A stretch of 64,000 nucleotides of DNA from Paracoccus sp. JM45 (lineage in GTDB: Bacteria > Pseudomonadota > Alphaproteobacteria > Rhodobacterales > Rhodobacteraceae). Within the stretch, counting starts at the first letter, position 1, and every line of letters begins with the position of its first letter. The position numbers were made by a program, and so were the translations under genes. The notes beneath the pieces were generated by a model. It was not told the DNA's origin. It was given only the letters and a program-made list of their open reading frames with translations, and ran no database searches. The stretch covers positions 1 to 64,000 of the forward strand of contig NZ_QQVY01000002.1 of the NCBI RefSeq assembly GCF_003590715.1, written 5' to 3'. Positions 6,850-16,268 of the stretch are shown here, one piece after another.

Positions 6850-7725
6850 TTACAGCAGGCCTGCATGTTCCAGCGCGGCATCGATCAGGCGGCGCGTGGG
6901 TTCGGTCAGGGGCGTCAGCGGCAGGCGGACGCGTTCGTCACACATCCCCAGACGCGACATGGCGTATTTTGCACCGACCAGACCGGGTTCGATGAAAATG
7001 GCGATATGCAGGGGCATCAGCTTGTCCTGATATTCCAGTGCCGCCGCATAGTCGCCGCGCAGGGTCGCTTCCTGAAACTGCGCCGACAACTTGGGGGCCA
7101 CGTTTGCGGTGACGCTGATACAGCCCACACCACCATGCGCGTTAAAGCCAAGGGCAGTCGCATCCTCACCCGACAGCTGGACGAAATCGGGGCCGCAGGT
7201 GATGCGCTGGCAGCTGACACGTTCCAATTTTCCGGTGGCATCCTTGACCCCGATGATCGACGGGATCTTCGCCAGAACGCCCATCGTTTCGGGCATCATA
7301 TCCACGACCGAACGGCCCGGAATGTTATAGATGATGATCGGTAGGTCACAGGCATCGGTCAGCGCCGTATAATGCGCGATCAGGCCCGATTGCGTCGGTT
7401 TGTTGTAATAGGGCGTGACGACCAATGCTGCATCCGCACCCACTTCGGCGGCATGCTGGATCAGCCCGATCCCTTCGCGCGTCGCATTCGACCCCGCACC
7501 GGCAATGACCGGAATGCGGCCATCGACGGCCTTGACCACTTCCTCGATAACAAGACGGTGTTCGGCATGGGTCAGGGTGGGGCTTTCGCCTGTGGTTCCG
7601 ACAGGCACCAAACCGTGGCTGCCTTGGTCGATATGCCATTCGACCAGCTTTTTCAGCGCGTCCAGATCCAATTCGCCGTCCTGATCGAACGGCGTGACGA
7701 GGGCTGGCAGAGACCCTTTGAACAT
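6850..7725 (-). CDS. dapA: 4-hydroxy-tetrahydrodipicolinate synthase
   Basis: A 291-residue class I aldolase that condenses pyruvate with aspartate semialdehyde, the first committed step of the diaminopimelate/lysine pathway. The Schiff-base Lys is in GVKDATG (K161), Tyr of IIYNIPGRS (Y133) is the proton relay, and GTTGES holds Thr44/Thr45. All match the canonical numbering of the E. coli enzyme, which fixes the start. The ATG at 7725 is preceded by AAGGAG. It is transcribed divergently from the lytic transglycosylase; both bear on peptidoglycan, but co-regulation is not shown. Confidence 0.96.
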   Translation of the reverse strand: MFKGSLPALVTPFDQDGELDLDALKKLVEWHIDQGSHGLVPVGTTGESPTLTHAEHRLVIEEVVKAVDGRIPVIAGAGSNATREGIGLIQHAAEVGADAALVVTPYYNKPTQSGLIAHYTALTDACDLPIIIYNIPGRSVVDMMPETMGVLAKIPSIIGVKDATGKLERVSCQRITCGPDFVQLSGEDATALGFNAHGGVGCISVTANVAPKLSAQFQEATLRGDYAAALEYQDKLMPLHIAIFIEPGLVGAKYAMSRLGMCDERVRLPLTPLTEPTRRLIDAALEHAGLL

Positions 7726-7847
7726 GACACGCTCCTTGATGACTGATCTGCTGGGGTTGGATAATGAATTCGCCGACATCCCTATCCCCGCGGAAGGACC
7801 TTGCCAAGGTTGTGAATTGCGCCACGACCGTTTGCGAATAAGACTGG

Positions 7848-9923
7848 ATGCCGATGCGACTTATGCGTGACATGCTGTATGCTGGACTTTTTGCGGTCCT
7901 GCCCCTTGCCACCCCTGCGCAGGCCGAGGATGCGGGCGCGATGGCGCTGGCCCTTGCCGCCGCCGACAGCCGCGATTGGGTGACGGCCCGCGACGCCGCC
8001 CTACGCGCCGGACCCCTGGCTGAAGCTTTGGTCGGCTGGCAGGCATTGCGCGCCGGATATGGCAGTTTCCATGAATACGCCGATTTCTTGCGCGAAAACC
8101 CCGGCTGGCCCGGTCTGGATGCGATCTATAAACAGGGCGAGGCAAAGCTGCGTGCCGATGACGACCCTGATGACATCCGCGACTGGTTCAAGGGTCGCCA
8201 TCCGGCCACCTTGTCGGGGTTGGAGGCGCTGACCCCCACCCTGTCCCGCCGCAAGGCGCGGGAAGAACGGGCGCTGTTTTTCACCCTGCAACCGATGACG
8301 GCCGCCGAAGAAACCGCGCTGCTGGCCGATCCGGACAGCGAACTGGCCGAACTGGTCCCCGCCCGCGCGACAGCGATGCTGGATCAGGGCGAATGGCAAC
8401 AGGCCGAACGGTTGTTGCCCCGCCTGACCCCCGCCTTGCAGCCGCTCATCAAAGCCCGCGTCACCCTGCAATCTGGCCGCGAAGGGGTGGACGATCTGAT
8501 CCTTGCCCTGCCCGATGGCGCGCGAAGTGATGCCGGTCTAACGATGGACCGCTTTTTGTGGCGCGTGAAAGCCAAGATGCATGACGGCGCGCAGGACCTG
8601 ATGCTGGAAGCCTCGGTCGATGCCGAAAGCCTGCGTGTGCCGGACCGGTGGGCACAGATGCGGGTCGATTACGCACGTCTGGCCATGCGCAATGGCAATT
8701 GGCAACGCGCATTGGATCTGGCCGCCCCGCATTTTCTGGACCCCGACAACCGTCATTATTCCGATCTTGAATGGCTGGCGGGGTTCGCCGCCCTGAAGAC
8801 CGACCAGCCGCAACTGGCGCTGGATCATTTCCTGCATCTGGAAACCGTTGTGGGGTCCGCCATCAGCAAGGCCCGCGCCTTTTACTGGCAGGCCCGCGCG
8901 CATCAGGCGCTTGGGCATGACCGCGACGCCGAAAAAGCCTTCCGTCAGGCTGCCGAATTCCCAGGTGTCTATTACGGCCAGCTGGCGATGGAGCAGGTGC
9001 ATGAACCCCTGCCCGCCGAATATGCGGTGACCGGACCTGCCATCGACACCCTGCCCGATTGGCGCGGCAGCGATCTGCGGGAAAACGGGCTGTTCCGCGC
9101 TGGTCTGTGGTTGATCGCATCGGGCCGTCGGGACGAGGCACAGCGCTTTTTCCTGCATGTGGCGCAGGATGCCGACCCCGAGGACATTGCCCGCATGTCC
9201 CGCCTGATGTTTGAAGCAGGCGCCCCTTGGCACGCGTTGCGACTGGCCAAGCAATCCGCCAATCAAGGTGTCATCTGGCCCGCCGCACAATTTCCGCTGA
9301 CAGGGCTGGAACGCCGCGACCTTGGGCCGCCGCCCGAATTGGTGATGGCCATTGCGCGGCAGGAATCGGAATTCAACTTTGCGGCCAGCAGCTATGTCGG
9401 TGCGCAGGGTCTGATGCAGCTGATGCCCGCAACCGCAGAACAGATGGCGCGCCAGATCGGTGTGCCCTATGAACTGGACCGGTTGTCGATGGATGCCTTT
9501 TACAACGCCAGCCTTGGGTCTGCCTATCTGCAGGGGTTGGCGGAACGCTTCGGCACTTCGGTCGCGCTGATTGCATCGGGATATAACGCAGGCCCCGGCC
9601 GTCCGGCACGCTGGCTGAATGATTTCGGCGACCTGCGACGCGACGCCGATCCCGTCGAATGGGTCGAACTGATCCCCTTTGACGAAACCCGCAACTATGT
9701 CATGCGCGTGGCCGAGGCTTTGCCCGTCTATCGCGCCCGCATCCATGGCAAACCCGCGCCGGTTGTCACCCGCTGGGATCTGTCGGGTGGCGGGCTGATG
9801 CCGCCACCGCCCTTGCGGCTGACGCTGGCGCTGTCCAAACGCCCGCCGGAACGGCCTGCCTATGGGCCGCAACTGCCGAAGGTCTGGCCTATCGAGCCTT
9901 CTGCCTTTGACGCCATAAGGTAA
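7848..9923 (+). CDS. Soluble lytic murein transglycosylase (Slt70 family)
   Basis: A 691-residue periplasmic enzyme with a signal peptide ending TPAQA-ED near residue 26, a long helical repeat domain (about 30-470), and a C-terminal SLT domain (about 495-640). The catalytic Glu is in [10 protein letters not shown] (about E506), followed by the diagnostic [13 protein letters not shown] and SGYNAGPG. It cleaves glycan strands of peptidoglycan, leaving 1,6-anhydromuropeptides. Three Met codons lie within the first six residues, so the exact start (7848, 7854 or 7863) is unsettled. The 3' end overlaps the convergent DMT transporter gene by 35 bases. Confidence 0.92.
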   Translation: MPMRLMRDMLYAGLFAVLPLATPAQAEDAGAMALALAAADSRDWVTARDAALRAGPLAEALVGWQALRAGYGSFHEYADFLRENPGWPGLDAIYKQGEAKLRADDDPDDIRDWFKGRHPATLSGLEALTPTLSRRKAREERALFFTLQPMTAAEETALLADPDSELAELVPARATAMLDQGEWQQAERLLPRLTPALQPLIKARVTLQSGREGVDDLILALPDGARSDAGLTMDRFLWRVKAKMHDGAQDLMLEASVDAESLRVPDRWAQMRVDYARLAMRNGNWQRALDLAAPHFLDPDNRHYSDLEWLAGFAALKTDQPQLALDHFLHLETVVGSAISKARAFYWQARAHQALGHDRDAEKAFRQAAEFPGVYYGQLAMEQVHEPLPAEYAVTGPAIDTLPDWRGSDLRENGLFRAGLWLIASGRRDEAQRFFLHVAQDADPEDIARMSRLMFEAGAPWHALRLAKQSANQGVIWPAAQFPLTGLERRDLGPPPELVMAIARQESEFNFAASSYVGAQGLMQLMPATAEQMARQIGVPYELDRLSMDAFYNASLGSAYLQGLAERFGTSVALIASGYNAGPGRPARWLNDFGDLRRDADPVEWVELIPFDETRNYVMRVAEALPVYRARIHGKPAPVVTRWDLSGGGLMPPPPLRLTLALSKRPPERPAYGPQLPKVWPIEPSAFDAIR

Positions 9924-10845
9924 ACATTCCCGCGCCGACGACGATGCAGGCACCGATGATAACATTGGTGCGCAATGTCTCGCTGAAGAAGATGACGCCG
10001 ATAAAGCTGATCCAGACCAGCTGGGTATAGGAAAACGGCTGCAAGGCCGATGCCTCGGCCATTTCATAGCTGCGGATCATCAGATAATGCGATGTCATGC
10101 CGCAAACGCAAAGCGCCGCCATCCAGATCCAGTCGGTCGGGGCCAGCCATTGCCAGTCCCAGATACCGACCAGCGTGATGGCCGCAGCCCCCGCAATGCC
10201 GGTCCAGAAAAAACTGACCATCGCCGGATCATCCCGCGACACATGCCGCGTCAGCAAACCGTAAAGCGCAAATAACGACGCCGCCCCGAAGGGCAACAGC
10301 GCCGACCATGACATCACACCGCCACTGGGGTTCAACACCACAAGAATGCCCGCAAAGCCGAAGCCGATGGCCGTCCAGCGCCGCCAGCCGACCTTTTCGC
10401 CAAGGATCGGCCCTGACAACGCCGCAATCAGCAAGGGATAGACCGCAAAGACCGCATGTGTTTCGATCAGGCCAAGGCGGACAAACGCCTCGACCATCAG
10501 CAGCACTTCGGCGGCCAGCAGGACCCCGCGGGCGATCTGTGTCAGGGGACGTTTCGTGCGGATGGCGCGACGCAAACCTCCCGGCTGGCGGGACACCAGC
10601 ACCGTGACAAAGGCGGCAAAGACCCAATAGCGGATCATCACAATCAGCACAGCGGGATATTGCGATCCCAGAATGCGGGACACGCTGTCTTGCAGGGCAA
10701 AGATGAAACTGACCACGCACATCAGCAGGATGGCCAGACCGGTCCGGTCCTGCTTTGGCGGCGCAATCTGCGGCGGCATGGGCGGCGGGGCCGAGGCGGT
10801 CGCCGCTGAGGCACCATAGGTATAATCGGAATGTTGATCGGACAT
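9889..10845 (-). CDS. DMT superfamily (EamA) transporter
   Basis: A 318-residue inner-membrane protein with ten predicted helices in two EamA repeats. A cytosolic Pro-rich N-terminus (ASAPPPMPPQIAPPKQ) precedes helix 1. The loop LIAALSGPILGEKVGWRRWTAIG in repeat 1 and IGVIFFSETLRTNVIIGACIV in repeat 2 are the usual EamA signatures. Substrate unknown; relatives export amino acids or metabolites. The ATG at 10845 was chosen because the upstream extension has no homology character. Its last 35 bases overlap the convergent transglycosylase gene. Confidence 0.85.
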   Translation of the reverse strand: MSDQHSDYTYGASAATASAPPPMPPQIAPPKQDRTGLAILLMCVVSFIFALQDSVSRILGSQYPAVLIVMIRYWVFAAFVTVLVSRQPGGLRRAIRTKRPLTQIARGVLLAAEVLLMVEAFVRLGLIETHAVFAVYPLLIAALSGPILGEKVGWRRWTAIGFGFAGILVVLNPSGGVMSWSALLPFGAASLFALYGLLTRHVSRDDPAMVSFFWTGIAGAAAITLVGIWDWQWLAPTDWIWMAALCVCGMTSHYLMIRSYEMAEASALQPFSYTQLVWISFIGVIFFSETLRTNVIIGACIVVGAGMFTLWRQRQKAR

Positions 10846-10900
10846 GGGGAATGCTTTCAGGAACGCCCCCCTGTTGCGCCCCATATGACCCAAGGTCAAG

Positions 10901-10935
10901 AAAAGGCCGGACTTGCATATCCTGCAAGCCCGGCC
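10901..10935 (-). terminator. Terminator of the inositol-phosphatase family gene
   Basis: Minus strand: GGCCGGGCTTGCA pairs with TGCAAGTCCGGCC (13 pairs, one G-U) around a five-base loop and is followed by TTTTCTT. It starts 28 bases after the stop codon at 10963 and is a convincing intrinsic terminator. Confidence 0.8.
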
Positions 10936-10962
10936 CCCGTGTTCTTGTTGCACCGGTCGCGA

Positions 10963-11751
10963 TCAGTCGCGCGTGCGGATCACCTTGGCAAAGGGTTCCA
11001 GCAGCGACGGGTTCGCGGCAACGATGCGACCCGATTCCAGCGGGCTTTCGCCTTCGCGGATGCCTTCGACGAAACCACCGGCTTCGCGGACCATCAGGAT
11101 GCCTGCAGCGACTTCCCATGGCTTGGTGCCGCGTTCCCAGTAACCGTCGAAACGACCGGCCGCGACATAGCACAGGTTCAGCGACGGGGCGCCAAAGCTG
11201 CGGACGCCCGCCGAAATCGGCATCAGACGCGCCAGATCCTGCAAGGATGCGGGCAATGCGCCACGGCTGGCAAAAGGAACGCCGGTCGAAAAGACTGATT
11301 CGGACAGACGGGTGCGGCCCGACACACGCAGGCGCTGGTCGTTCATGAATGCGCCGCCGCCTTTTTCAGCCACGAACATTTCATCCTTGGCAGCATCGAA
11401 GATCACCGAGGCAACAACTTCGCCCTTATGTTCCAGCGCGATGCTGACACCCCAATGGGGCAGGCCGTGCAGGAAGTTGGTCGTGCCGTCCAGCGGGTCG
11501 ACAATCCAGCGGCGGGTGGGGTCTTCGCCAGCTTCTTCGCCGGTTTCCTCGCCCAACCAGCCATAGCTGGGGCGTGCTTCGCGCAGCTCTTCCTTGATCT
11601 GGCGTTCGGCTTCGCGATCGGCGCGGGTGACAAAATCACCGGCGCCCTTGACGCTGACCTGCAGGTTTTCGACTTCACGAAAGTCTTTGACGAGGCCGCG
11701 CCCGGCCTTGCGGGCGGCCTTGACCATGACGTTTAGATTGGCGCTTGCCAT
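10963..11751 (-). CDS. suhB: Inositol monophosphatase family protein (SuhB-like)
   Basis: A 262-residue Mg2+/Li+-sensitive phosphatase. GEETGEEAGE supplies metal ligands, IVDPLDGTTNFLHG is the DPxDxT metal site (about residues 81-94), and KPWEVAAGILMVREAGG is the C-terminal signature. Family members hydrolyse inositol-1-phosphate, and in E. coli SuhB also joins rRNA antitermination complexes. It may serve either role. The ATG at 11751 has GGAG six bases upstream. It sits alone with its own terminator. Confidence 0.88.
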   Translation of the reverse strand: MASANLNVMVKAARKAGRGLVKDFREVENLQVSVKGAGDFVTRADREAERQIKEELREARPSYGWLGEETGEEAGEDPTRRWIVDPLDGTTNFLHGLPHWGVSIALEHKGEVVASVIFDAAKDEMFVAEKGGGAFMNDQRLRVSGRTRLSESVFSTGVPFASRGALPASLQDLARLMPISAGVRSFGAPSLNLCYVAAGRFDGYWERGTKPWEVAAGILMVREAGGFVEGIREGESPLESGRIVAANPSLLEPFAKVIRTRD

Positions 11752-11820
11752 CACATGCTCCGGAAAAAGGGGTTGGCGCGTCATAGGGCTTGGCGCGCGG
11801 AATGTGAAGCGAAAGGCACA

Positions 11821-12735
11821 TCACGCGGCGGAACCACGCAGCATTCGCAGGGGTTCGGTGCGTGAAAGCCGCAACACATGGGCCATATAAGGCTGTGACA
11901 GGTCGTCCTGACGCACCGCTGCATAAAGCCGCCGCCGTATTCCCTGCGGCCCCAAAGGCAATAGCGCCAGTTCGGGATTGGCACTTTCACGGCGCAAAAC
12001 CCAGTCCGGCATGACAGCCACCCCCCGCCCCGATGACACCAGCATCACCGCCACTGCCGTCAGTTCTACCGTCCGTGCCCGCAGCGGTTCAACCCCCGCC
12101 GGCGTCAGAAACTGGCTGAACACATCCAGCCGTCCGCGATCCATGGGATAATGGATCAGCGTTTCCCCCGCCAGATCATCAGGGTCGGCATAGCCTTTGG
12201 CGACCAGCGGATGCCCCGCAGATACCATCAGCGTCGGTGCGTAATCGAACAGCGGCTGGAAGGTGATGCCCGGCAAATCCTCGGGGTCCGAGGAGATGAC
12301 CAGATCGACCTCCTCGCGCACCAAGGCAGGCAAGGCACCAAAGGCAAGGCGCTGACGGATATCGACATCGACATCGGGCCATGCGCGGCGGAAGATATCC
12401 AGAACCGGCAAAAGCCAGTCGAAACAGGCGTGGCATTCCATGGCGATATGCAGACGCCCGATGCGACCCGCCTCGACGCCCTTGAATTCGGCCTCGGTTG
12501 CGGCGACCAGCGGCAGAACCTGTTCGGCCAGCCGCAGCAGGCGGATCCCTGCGGCAGACAGGCGCATCGGCTTGGTGCGGCGGACGAAAAGTTCAAGGCC
12601 TGCCTGTTCCTCTAGCGCTTTAACCTGATGGGACAGGGCCGATTGGGTGATATTCAAAACCTCGGCTGCGCGGGCCAGACCGCCTTGGGCATGGATGGCG
12701 TGAACAGTTCGCAGATGGCGCAGTTCCAGATGCAT
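11821..12735 (-). CDS. metR: LysR family regulator MetR
   Basis: A 304-residue LysR-type protein. The helix-turn-helix lies in residues 16-45 (GGLARAAEVLNITQSALSHQ), and the co-inducer domain begins LHIAMECHACFDWLLPVL, which closely follows E. coli MetR, the homocysteine-responsive activator of methionine genes. SRLDV-type and PAGVEP segments also agree. It is divergent from metF, the expected target. No clear ribosome binding site precedes the ATG; a MetR-like site begins two bases upstream of the start codon, which suggests autoregulation. Confidence 0.9.
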   Translation of the reverse strand: MHLELRHLRTVHAIHAQGGLARAAEVLNITQSALSHQVKALEEQAGLELFVRRTKPMRLSAAGIRLLRLAEQVLPLVAATEAEFKGVEAGRIGRLHIAMECHACFDWLLPVLDIFRRAWPDVDVDIRQRLAFGALPALVREEVDLVISSDPEDLPGITFQPLFDYAPTLMVSAGHPLVAKGYADPDDLAGETLIHYPMDRGRLDVFSQFLTPAGVEPLRARTVELTAVAVMLVSSGRGVAVMPDWVLRRESANPELALLPLGPQGIRRRLYAAVRQDDLSQPYMAHVLRLSRTEPLRMLRGSAA

Positions 12736-12736
12736 G

Positions 12737-12752
12737 ATGAATTCGGCTCACG
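12737..12752. promoter_or_regulatory. MetR-like operator, copy 1
   Basis: ATGAATTCGGCTCACG contains TGAA-N5-CTCA, one base from the TGAA-N5-TTCA site bound by enterobacterial MetR. It touches the metR start codon and repeats almost exactly 31 bases further on. Confidence 0.6.
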
Positions 12753-12767
12753 TTTATCTTGAGGATT

Positions 12768-12783
12768 ATGAATTTGTCTCACG
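12768..12783. promoter_or_regulatory. MetR-like operator, copy 2
   Basis: ATGAATTTGTCTCACG differs from copy 1 at two of 16 positions, both in the five-base spacer. The 31-base centre-to-centre distance is close to three helical turns, so two regulator dimers would sit on the same DNA face 44 bases upstream of metF. Confidence 0.6.
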
Positions 12784-12826
12784 CCGCTGCGCGTGGCACA
12801 AGGCCTACGAACCGAAAGGAAACGTC

Positions 12827-13705
12827 ATGACCCGCAAAGACCCAAAGATCAGCTTCGAGTTTTTCCCGCCCAAGACGCTGGATGCCTCGTTCCGGCTGTG
12901 GGAAACCGCGCGGGCGCTGGCCCCCCTGTCGCCCGAATTTGTATCGGTGACCTATGGCGCGGGCGGCACGACCCGCAAACTGACCCATGAGGCCGTCACC
13001 ACGATCAACCGCCAGTTCGGGCTGGAGGTGGCTGCACATCTGACCTGCGTCGAGGCGACGCGCGAAGAAACCATGGCCATCGTTCAGGATTACGCCGATG
13101 CGGGCATCCGTGAAATCGTCGCCCTGCGTGGCGATGCCCCCAAAGGTGCCGATAAATTCACCGCCCATCAGGACGGCTTTGCCAATTCCGTCGATCTGAT
13201 CGAGGCGATTGCCGCCCGTGGCGATATGAACATCCGCGTCGGCGCCTATCCCGAACCCCATCCCGAGAGTGCCGATACCGATACCGATGTCGCATGGCTG
13301 AAGCGCAAGATCGAAGCCGGTGCCACCAGCGCCATCACCCAGTTCTTCTTTGACGCTGATACCTTCTTCCGTTTCCGCGACAAATGCGTGGCCGCGGGTA
13401 TCAATGCGCCGATCATTCCAGGCATCCTGCCTATCCAGAGCTGGGCCGGCACCAAGCGCTTTGCCGCCATGTGCAACACCTCGGTCCCCGATTGGGCGCA
13501 TGAGGCGTTTGATCTGGCCGCATTGGACGGCACAGAGGCGCAACGCGAACTTTCCACCGGTATTTGCGTCGATCTGTGCGAAAAGCTGATTGCGGGCGGT
13601 GTGGACCGTTTGCACTTCTATACGCTGAACCGCCCCGATCTGACCCGCGATGTCTGTGCAGCTTTGGGTGTCCGGCCAAAGGCCACGCTGGAAGCGGTCG
13701 CCTAG
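12827..13705 (+). CDS. metF: Methylenetetrahydrofolate reductase
   Basis: A 292-residue FAD enzyme reducing 5,10-methylene-THF to 5-methyl-THF, the methyl donor for methionine synthesis. The TIM-barrel motifs are clear: FEFFPPKT with the active-site Glu near residue 11, SVTYGAGG, HLTCVEATR, ALRGDAPKG, GAYPEPHPES and QFFFDADTFFRF. The ATG at 12827 has AAGGAAA upstream and matches family length. The upstream gap carries two MetR-like sites. The stop TAG is interleaved with the convergent DUF2235 gene's stop (CTAG), leaving no intergenic space. Confidence 0.96.
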   Translation: MTRKDPKISFEFFPPKTLDASFRLWETARALAPLSPEFVSVTYGAGGTTRKLTHEAVTTINRQFGLEVAAHLTCVEATREETMAIVQDYADAGIREIVALRGDAPKGADKFTAHQDGFANSVDLIEAIAARGDMNIRVGAYPEPHPESADTDTDVAWLKRKIEAGATSAITQFFFDADTFFRFRDKCVAAGINAPIIPGILPIQSWAGTKRFAAMCNTSVPDWAHEAFDLAALDGTEAQRELSTGICVDLCEKLIAGGVDRLHFYTLNRPDLTRDVCAALGVRPKATLEAVA

Positions 13706-14760
13706 GTCGATCCACTAGCCGATCCGATATCGCCATACGGCACCGGATCGGCATTCTGCGCCAGATGGTTGACCAGATCGGCATGGCCGACATAGGGAAG
13801 ACTGACGCTGGAATGCAGCTTTTCGCTGATGTGCCGCCCTGCAATCCGCGGGGTGCGGGCCAGAAATGCCTTGCCCCAATTACGCCACGTGCCGATCGCT
13901 GGGGCATCCACGTCACAGGGGAACAACCCGCGCCAGCCGACCGGCAGGTCCAGACCGACGCTTTCGGCACGTTCCAGCATCCATGTCAGCGGGATATTTG
14001 ACAGGGGTCGCGCGAATTCGAAACCCGACAGCTGGCCGCCAATGTCGGGATGTGCACCACGAAACCACATCTGTTCGATCCGGTCCGCTGCCCATTCGCT
14101 GTCCCACAGCAGCGGGGAAAAGGCGGCGCGGGTTTCATCCAGCGCAAGGGCCTGAAACGCATGCCGGATACCTGGCCCCAGATGCGCGTCATGGAAACGG
14201 AACCGCGGTTCGGTCAGCATCCACAGCAGCGGCAGGCGGATACCCAAAGCCATCACAGTATCAAAGCAACCGACCATATCGACATCGGTATCAGGCTGGC
14301 ACCGGCGTCTGCGAAACGCTGCCATCGATGCCTCGGACCCGCCTTTTTGATAATACCGCCATGCCAGCCGCACGTTGCGTTCTGTGGCATATTCCGGCCT
14401 TAGCAGCCCGATCCGGCAGATCATGCCCGCAAGGCTGCGGATGGCGAACGCCCCGCGCGAATAGCCAAACATGAAAATCCGGTCGCCTTCCCGATACCCC
14501 GAGGCAAGCCAGCTGTAGGCATGGATAATACGGGATTCCAGCGTGATGCCCATGACAAGTTCGGGCAGCGTCCGCCAGCGGTTCCATTGCTGTCCCATCC
14601 CGTAATGGATGCGATAGCGGCCTTGGGCGGGTGGCAGGCTTAGCTGGCCGGTCAGCAGGCGATGGATCCGGCCAATCGAACTGCGTCGTCCGTCCCGAAG
14701 CGAGGCAAAGGTGCCGTCCAGCAGAATAACATGGGTGGTCGCAGGTCGAATCACATTCAT
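13702..14760 (-). CDS. DUF2235 (Tle1-like) alpha/beta hydrolase domain protein
   Basis: A 352-residue single-domain protein. LLDGTF near residue 13 and the nucleophile elbow FGYSRGAFAIRSL (Ser at about 101) are the hallmarks of DUF2235, the catalytic fold of type VI secretion phospholipase effectors Tle1. The segment GCFDTVMALG supplies the usual acid region, and FRGAHPDIGG holds the likely catalytic His. It lacks the membrane-anchoring C-terminal part of Tle1 effectors, and no secretion, VgrG or immunity gene is nearby, so a housekeeping lipase or esterase role is more likely. Function unknown. Confidence 0.8.
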   Translation of the reverse strand: MNVIRPATTHVILLDGTFASLRDGRRSSIGRIHRLLTGQLSLPPAQGRYRIHYGMGQQWNRWRTLPELVMGITLESRIIHAYSWLASGYREGDRIFMFGYSRGAFAIRSLAGMICRIGLLRPEYATERNVRLAWRYYQKGGSEASMAAFRRRRCQPDTDVDMVGCFDTVMALGIRLPLLWMLTEPRFRFHDAHLGPGIRHAFQALALDETRAAFSPLLWDSEWAADRIEQMWFRGAHPDIGGQLSGFEFARPLSNIPLTWMLERAESVGLDLPVGWRGLFPCDVDAPAIGTWRNWGKAFLARTPRIAGRHISEKLHSSVSLPYVGHADLVNHLAQNADPVPYGDIGSASGST

Positions 14761-14794
14761 GCCCCCAAGCTAGCATGGGGGCATGAAAAATCGC

Positions 14795-15949
14795 TTATGA
14801 CAGTTGCATCACTGTTGCGTTGGTCACCGCGCCGAACCCGTTGAAACGGGTATTGGTCACGGTGGAATAGGCCCCCGCCCCGTGGAAGATGACATAGTCA
14901 CCTTCGACCGCATCATCGGGCAGGCCCAATTCGCCGGGCAGACGGTCGACCGAATCGCACGTCGGTCCAAAGATGACACGCCCGTGCGTTTCGCCGGTGC
15001 GCGGGGTGCCTTCGGGGGACAGAACCTCGATCCGGTCAATGTTCCCGACAATCGGCAATTCCGCCAGACCGCCATATACGCCGTCATTCAGAAAGACATC
15101 GCCACCATCGCGGATACCCTTGATACGCGTGATTAATGCATAGGCGTCGGCGCACAGCCCACGTCCCGGTTCGCAAACCAGCGCAGGGGCGTTGTCGCCA
15201 AACATCTCGGTCGCGGTATCGCCGATTTCCTGAAAGATCGAAGCCAAGTCAGGTTCGACCCCGATCACCCGATGAGACGGAAAACCACCGCCGACGTTCA
15301 GGCGAACCGCTGCAACACCCGCCATATCGCAGATATCCTTGGCCACGCGGATATAGCTTTCCCATGCAATCGGGTCGGTACATTGCGTTCCCGGATGGAA
15401 GGTCAGCGACGGGACATAGCCGCGGCGCGCCACCTCGGCCAGCAATTCGGCGGCCAGTTCGGGCGAGGCCCCGAATTTTGACCCGAAGTCATAAGCCGCA
15501 CCCAAAACCGGCAGCTTGAAACGGGGCGAGATTTCGACCCCTTTATCGCCGACCTTGGCCGGCACCTGTTCGAACAGCTTGTCCAATTCGGATTTGCTGT
15601 CCACCGACCACGACGTAATTCCAACGCTGACCGCATGCGCAATTTCTGAACGGCCACGGACAGGGTTGTGGTAATGGCGCGCCGCATGCGGTGCCATCCG
15701 CCCGATCAGATCAATTTCGAACGGTGAGGCGACGTCGAAACCCTGAATACCCGCAGTGACCAGATTCTGGATCACGGCCTCATCTGGGTTGGATTTCACA
15801 GCATAGGTCACAAGGCCCGGAAAGCCTTGAATGAACTGCCGCGCGCGATCCTGCAGGACCGTTGGCGCGAAGACCATGACCGGATGTTCCGGAGCAAGAT
15901 GGCGAATGACATCCGCCGGATTATCCCAGACGGTCTTCTGTTGTCCCAT
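14795..15949 (-). CDS. Ornithine (or lysine/ornithine) decarboxylase, alanine-racemase fold
   Basis: A 384-residue fold-III PLP decarboxylase producing putrescine from ornithine. The PLP Lys is in YAVKSNPDE (K52), the phosphate-binding glycines are NVGGGFPSH, CEPGRGL binds the cofactor, and FGPTCDSVD carries the active-site Cys contributed across the dimer. These are the marks of eukaryotic-type/SpeC2 ornithine decarboxylases rather than the large SpeC/SpeF fold-I enzymes. The ATG at 15949 has AAAGGAA upstream. It supplies putrescine for the carboxyspermidine pathway encoded near 40-42 kb. Preference between ornithine and lysine cannot be fixed by eye. Confidence 0.9.
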   Translation of the reverse strand: MGQQKTVWDNPADVIRHLAPEHPVMVFAPTVLQDRARQFIQGFPGLVTYAVKSNPDEAVIQNLVTAGIQGFDVASPFEIDLIGRMAPHAARHYHNPVRGRSEIAHAVSVGITSWSVDSKSELDKLFEQVPAKVGDKGVEISPRFKLPVLGAAYDFGSKFGASPELAAELLAEVARRGYVPSLTFHPGTQCTDPIAWESYIRVAKDICDMAGVAAVRLNVGGGFPSHRVIGVEPDLASIFQEIGDTATEMFGDNAPALVCEPGRGLCADAYALITRIKGIRDGGDVFLNDGVYGGLAELPIVGNIDRIEVLSPEGTPRTGETHGRVIFGPTCDSVDRLPGELGLPDDAVEGDYVIFHGAGAYSTVTNTRFNGFGAVTNATVMQLS

Positions 15950-16268
15950 TGCGGTTCCTTTCGCAAAGAAAGATGAGCGGGTTGATATGCCGAACCCAGA
16001 ATTGCGCTTTTGGGTTCCGATTTCGCTGATGAAAAGACCAGAAATGCATGACAGCCCCGTTATTATGACGACAATCATGTCAGTTTCACAAAATCAACCG
16101 GCAGCATCGCGCGACGGAACGCAACGCCGGATCACATTGCCATAATCAGGGGTGTCTTTTATCCGAAAAACCGTCCCGCAAACCGGATCCCGCCCCCCCA
16201 AAAATCTCACCGCTTGCCCCGAATCTGCAACAGGCGCACCCTGCCCGCAGCCAGAGGGAGTTGGAGAG
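15950..16268. other. 319-base divergent intergenic region with decarboxylase leader
   Basis: The region separates the decarboxylase from the DUF1428 gene. On the decarboxylase side a seven-base-pair hairpin (15992-15998 with 16011-16017, GAACCCA/TGGGTTC, 12-base loop) lies about 45 bases before the start. An upstream reading frame of about 42 codons opens with ATG at 16049 and runs past the decarboxylase start in another frame. Alphaproteobacterial ornithine decarboxylase genes are known to carry a conserved leader RNA (speF motif in Rfam). I could not confirm its consensus here. Confidence 0.4.

Noticed and set aside
8538..10067. 509-codon minus-strand frame opposite the lytic transglycosylase
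   Set aside because: Antisense shadow of a well-supported gene with low-complexity composition and no motif.
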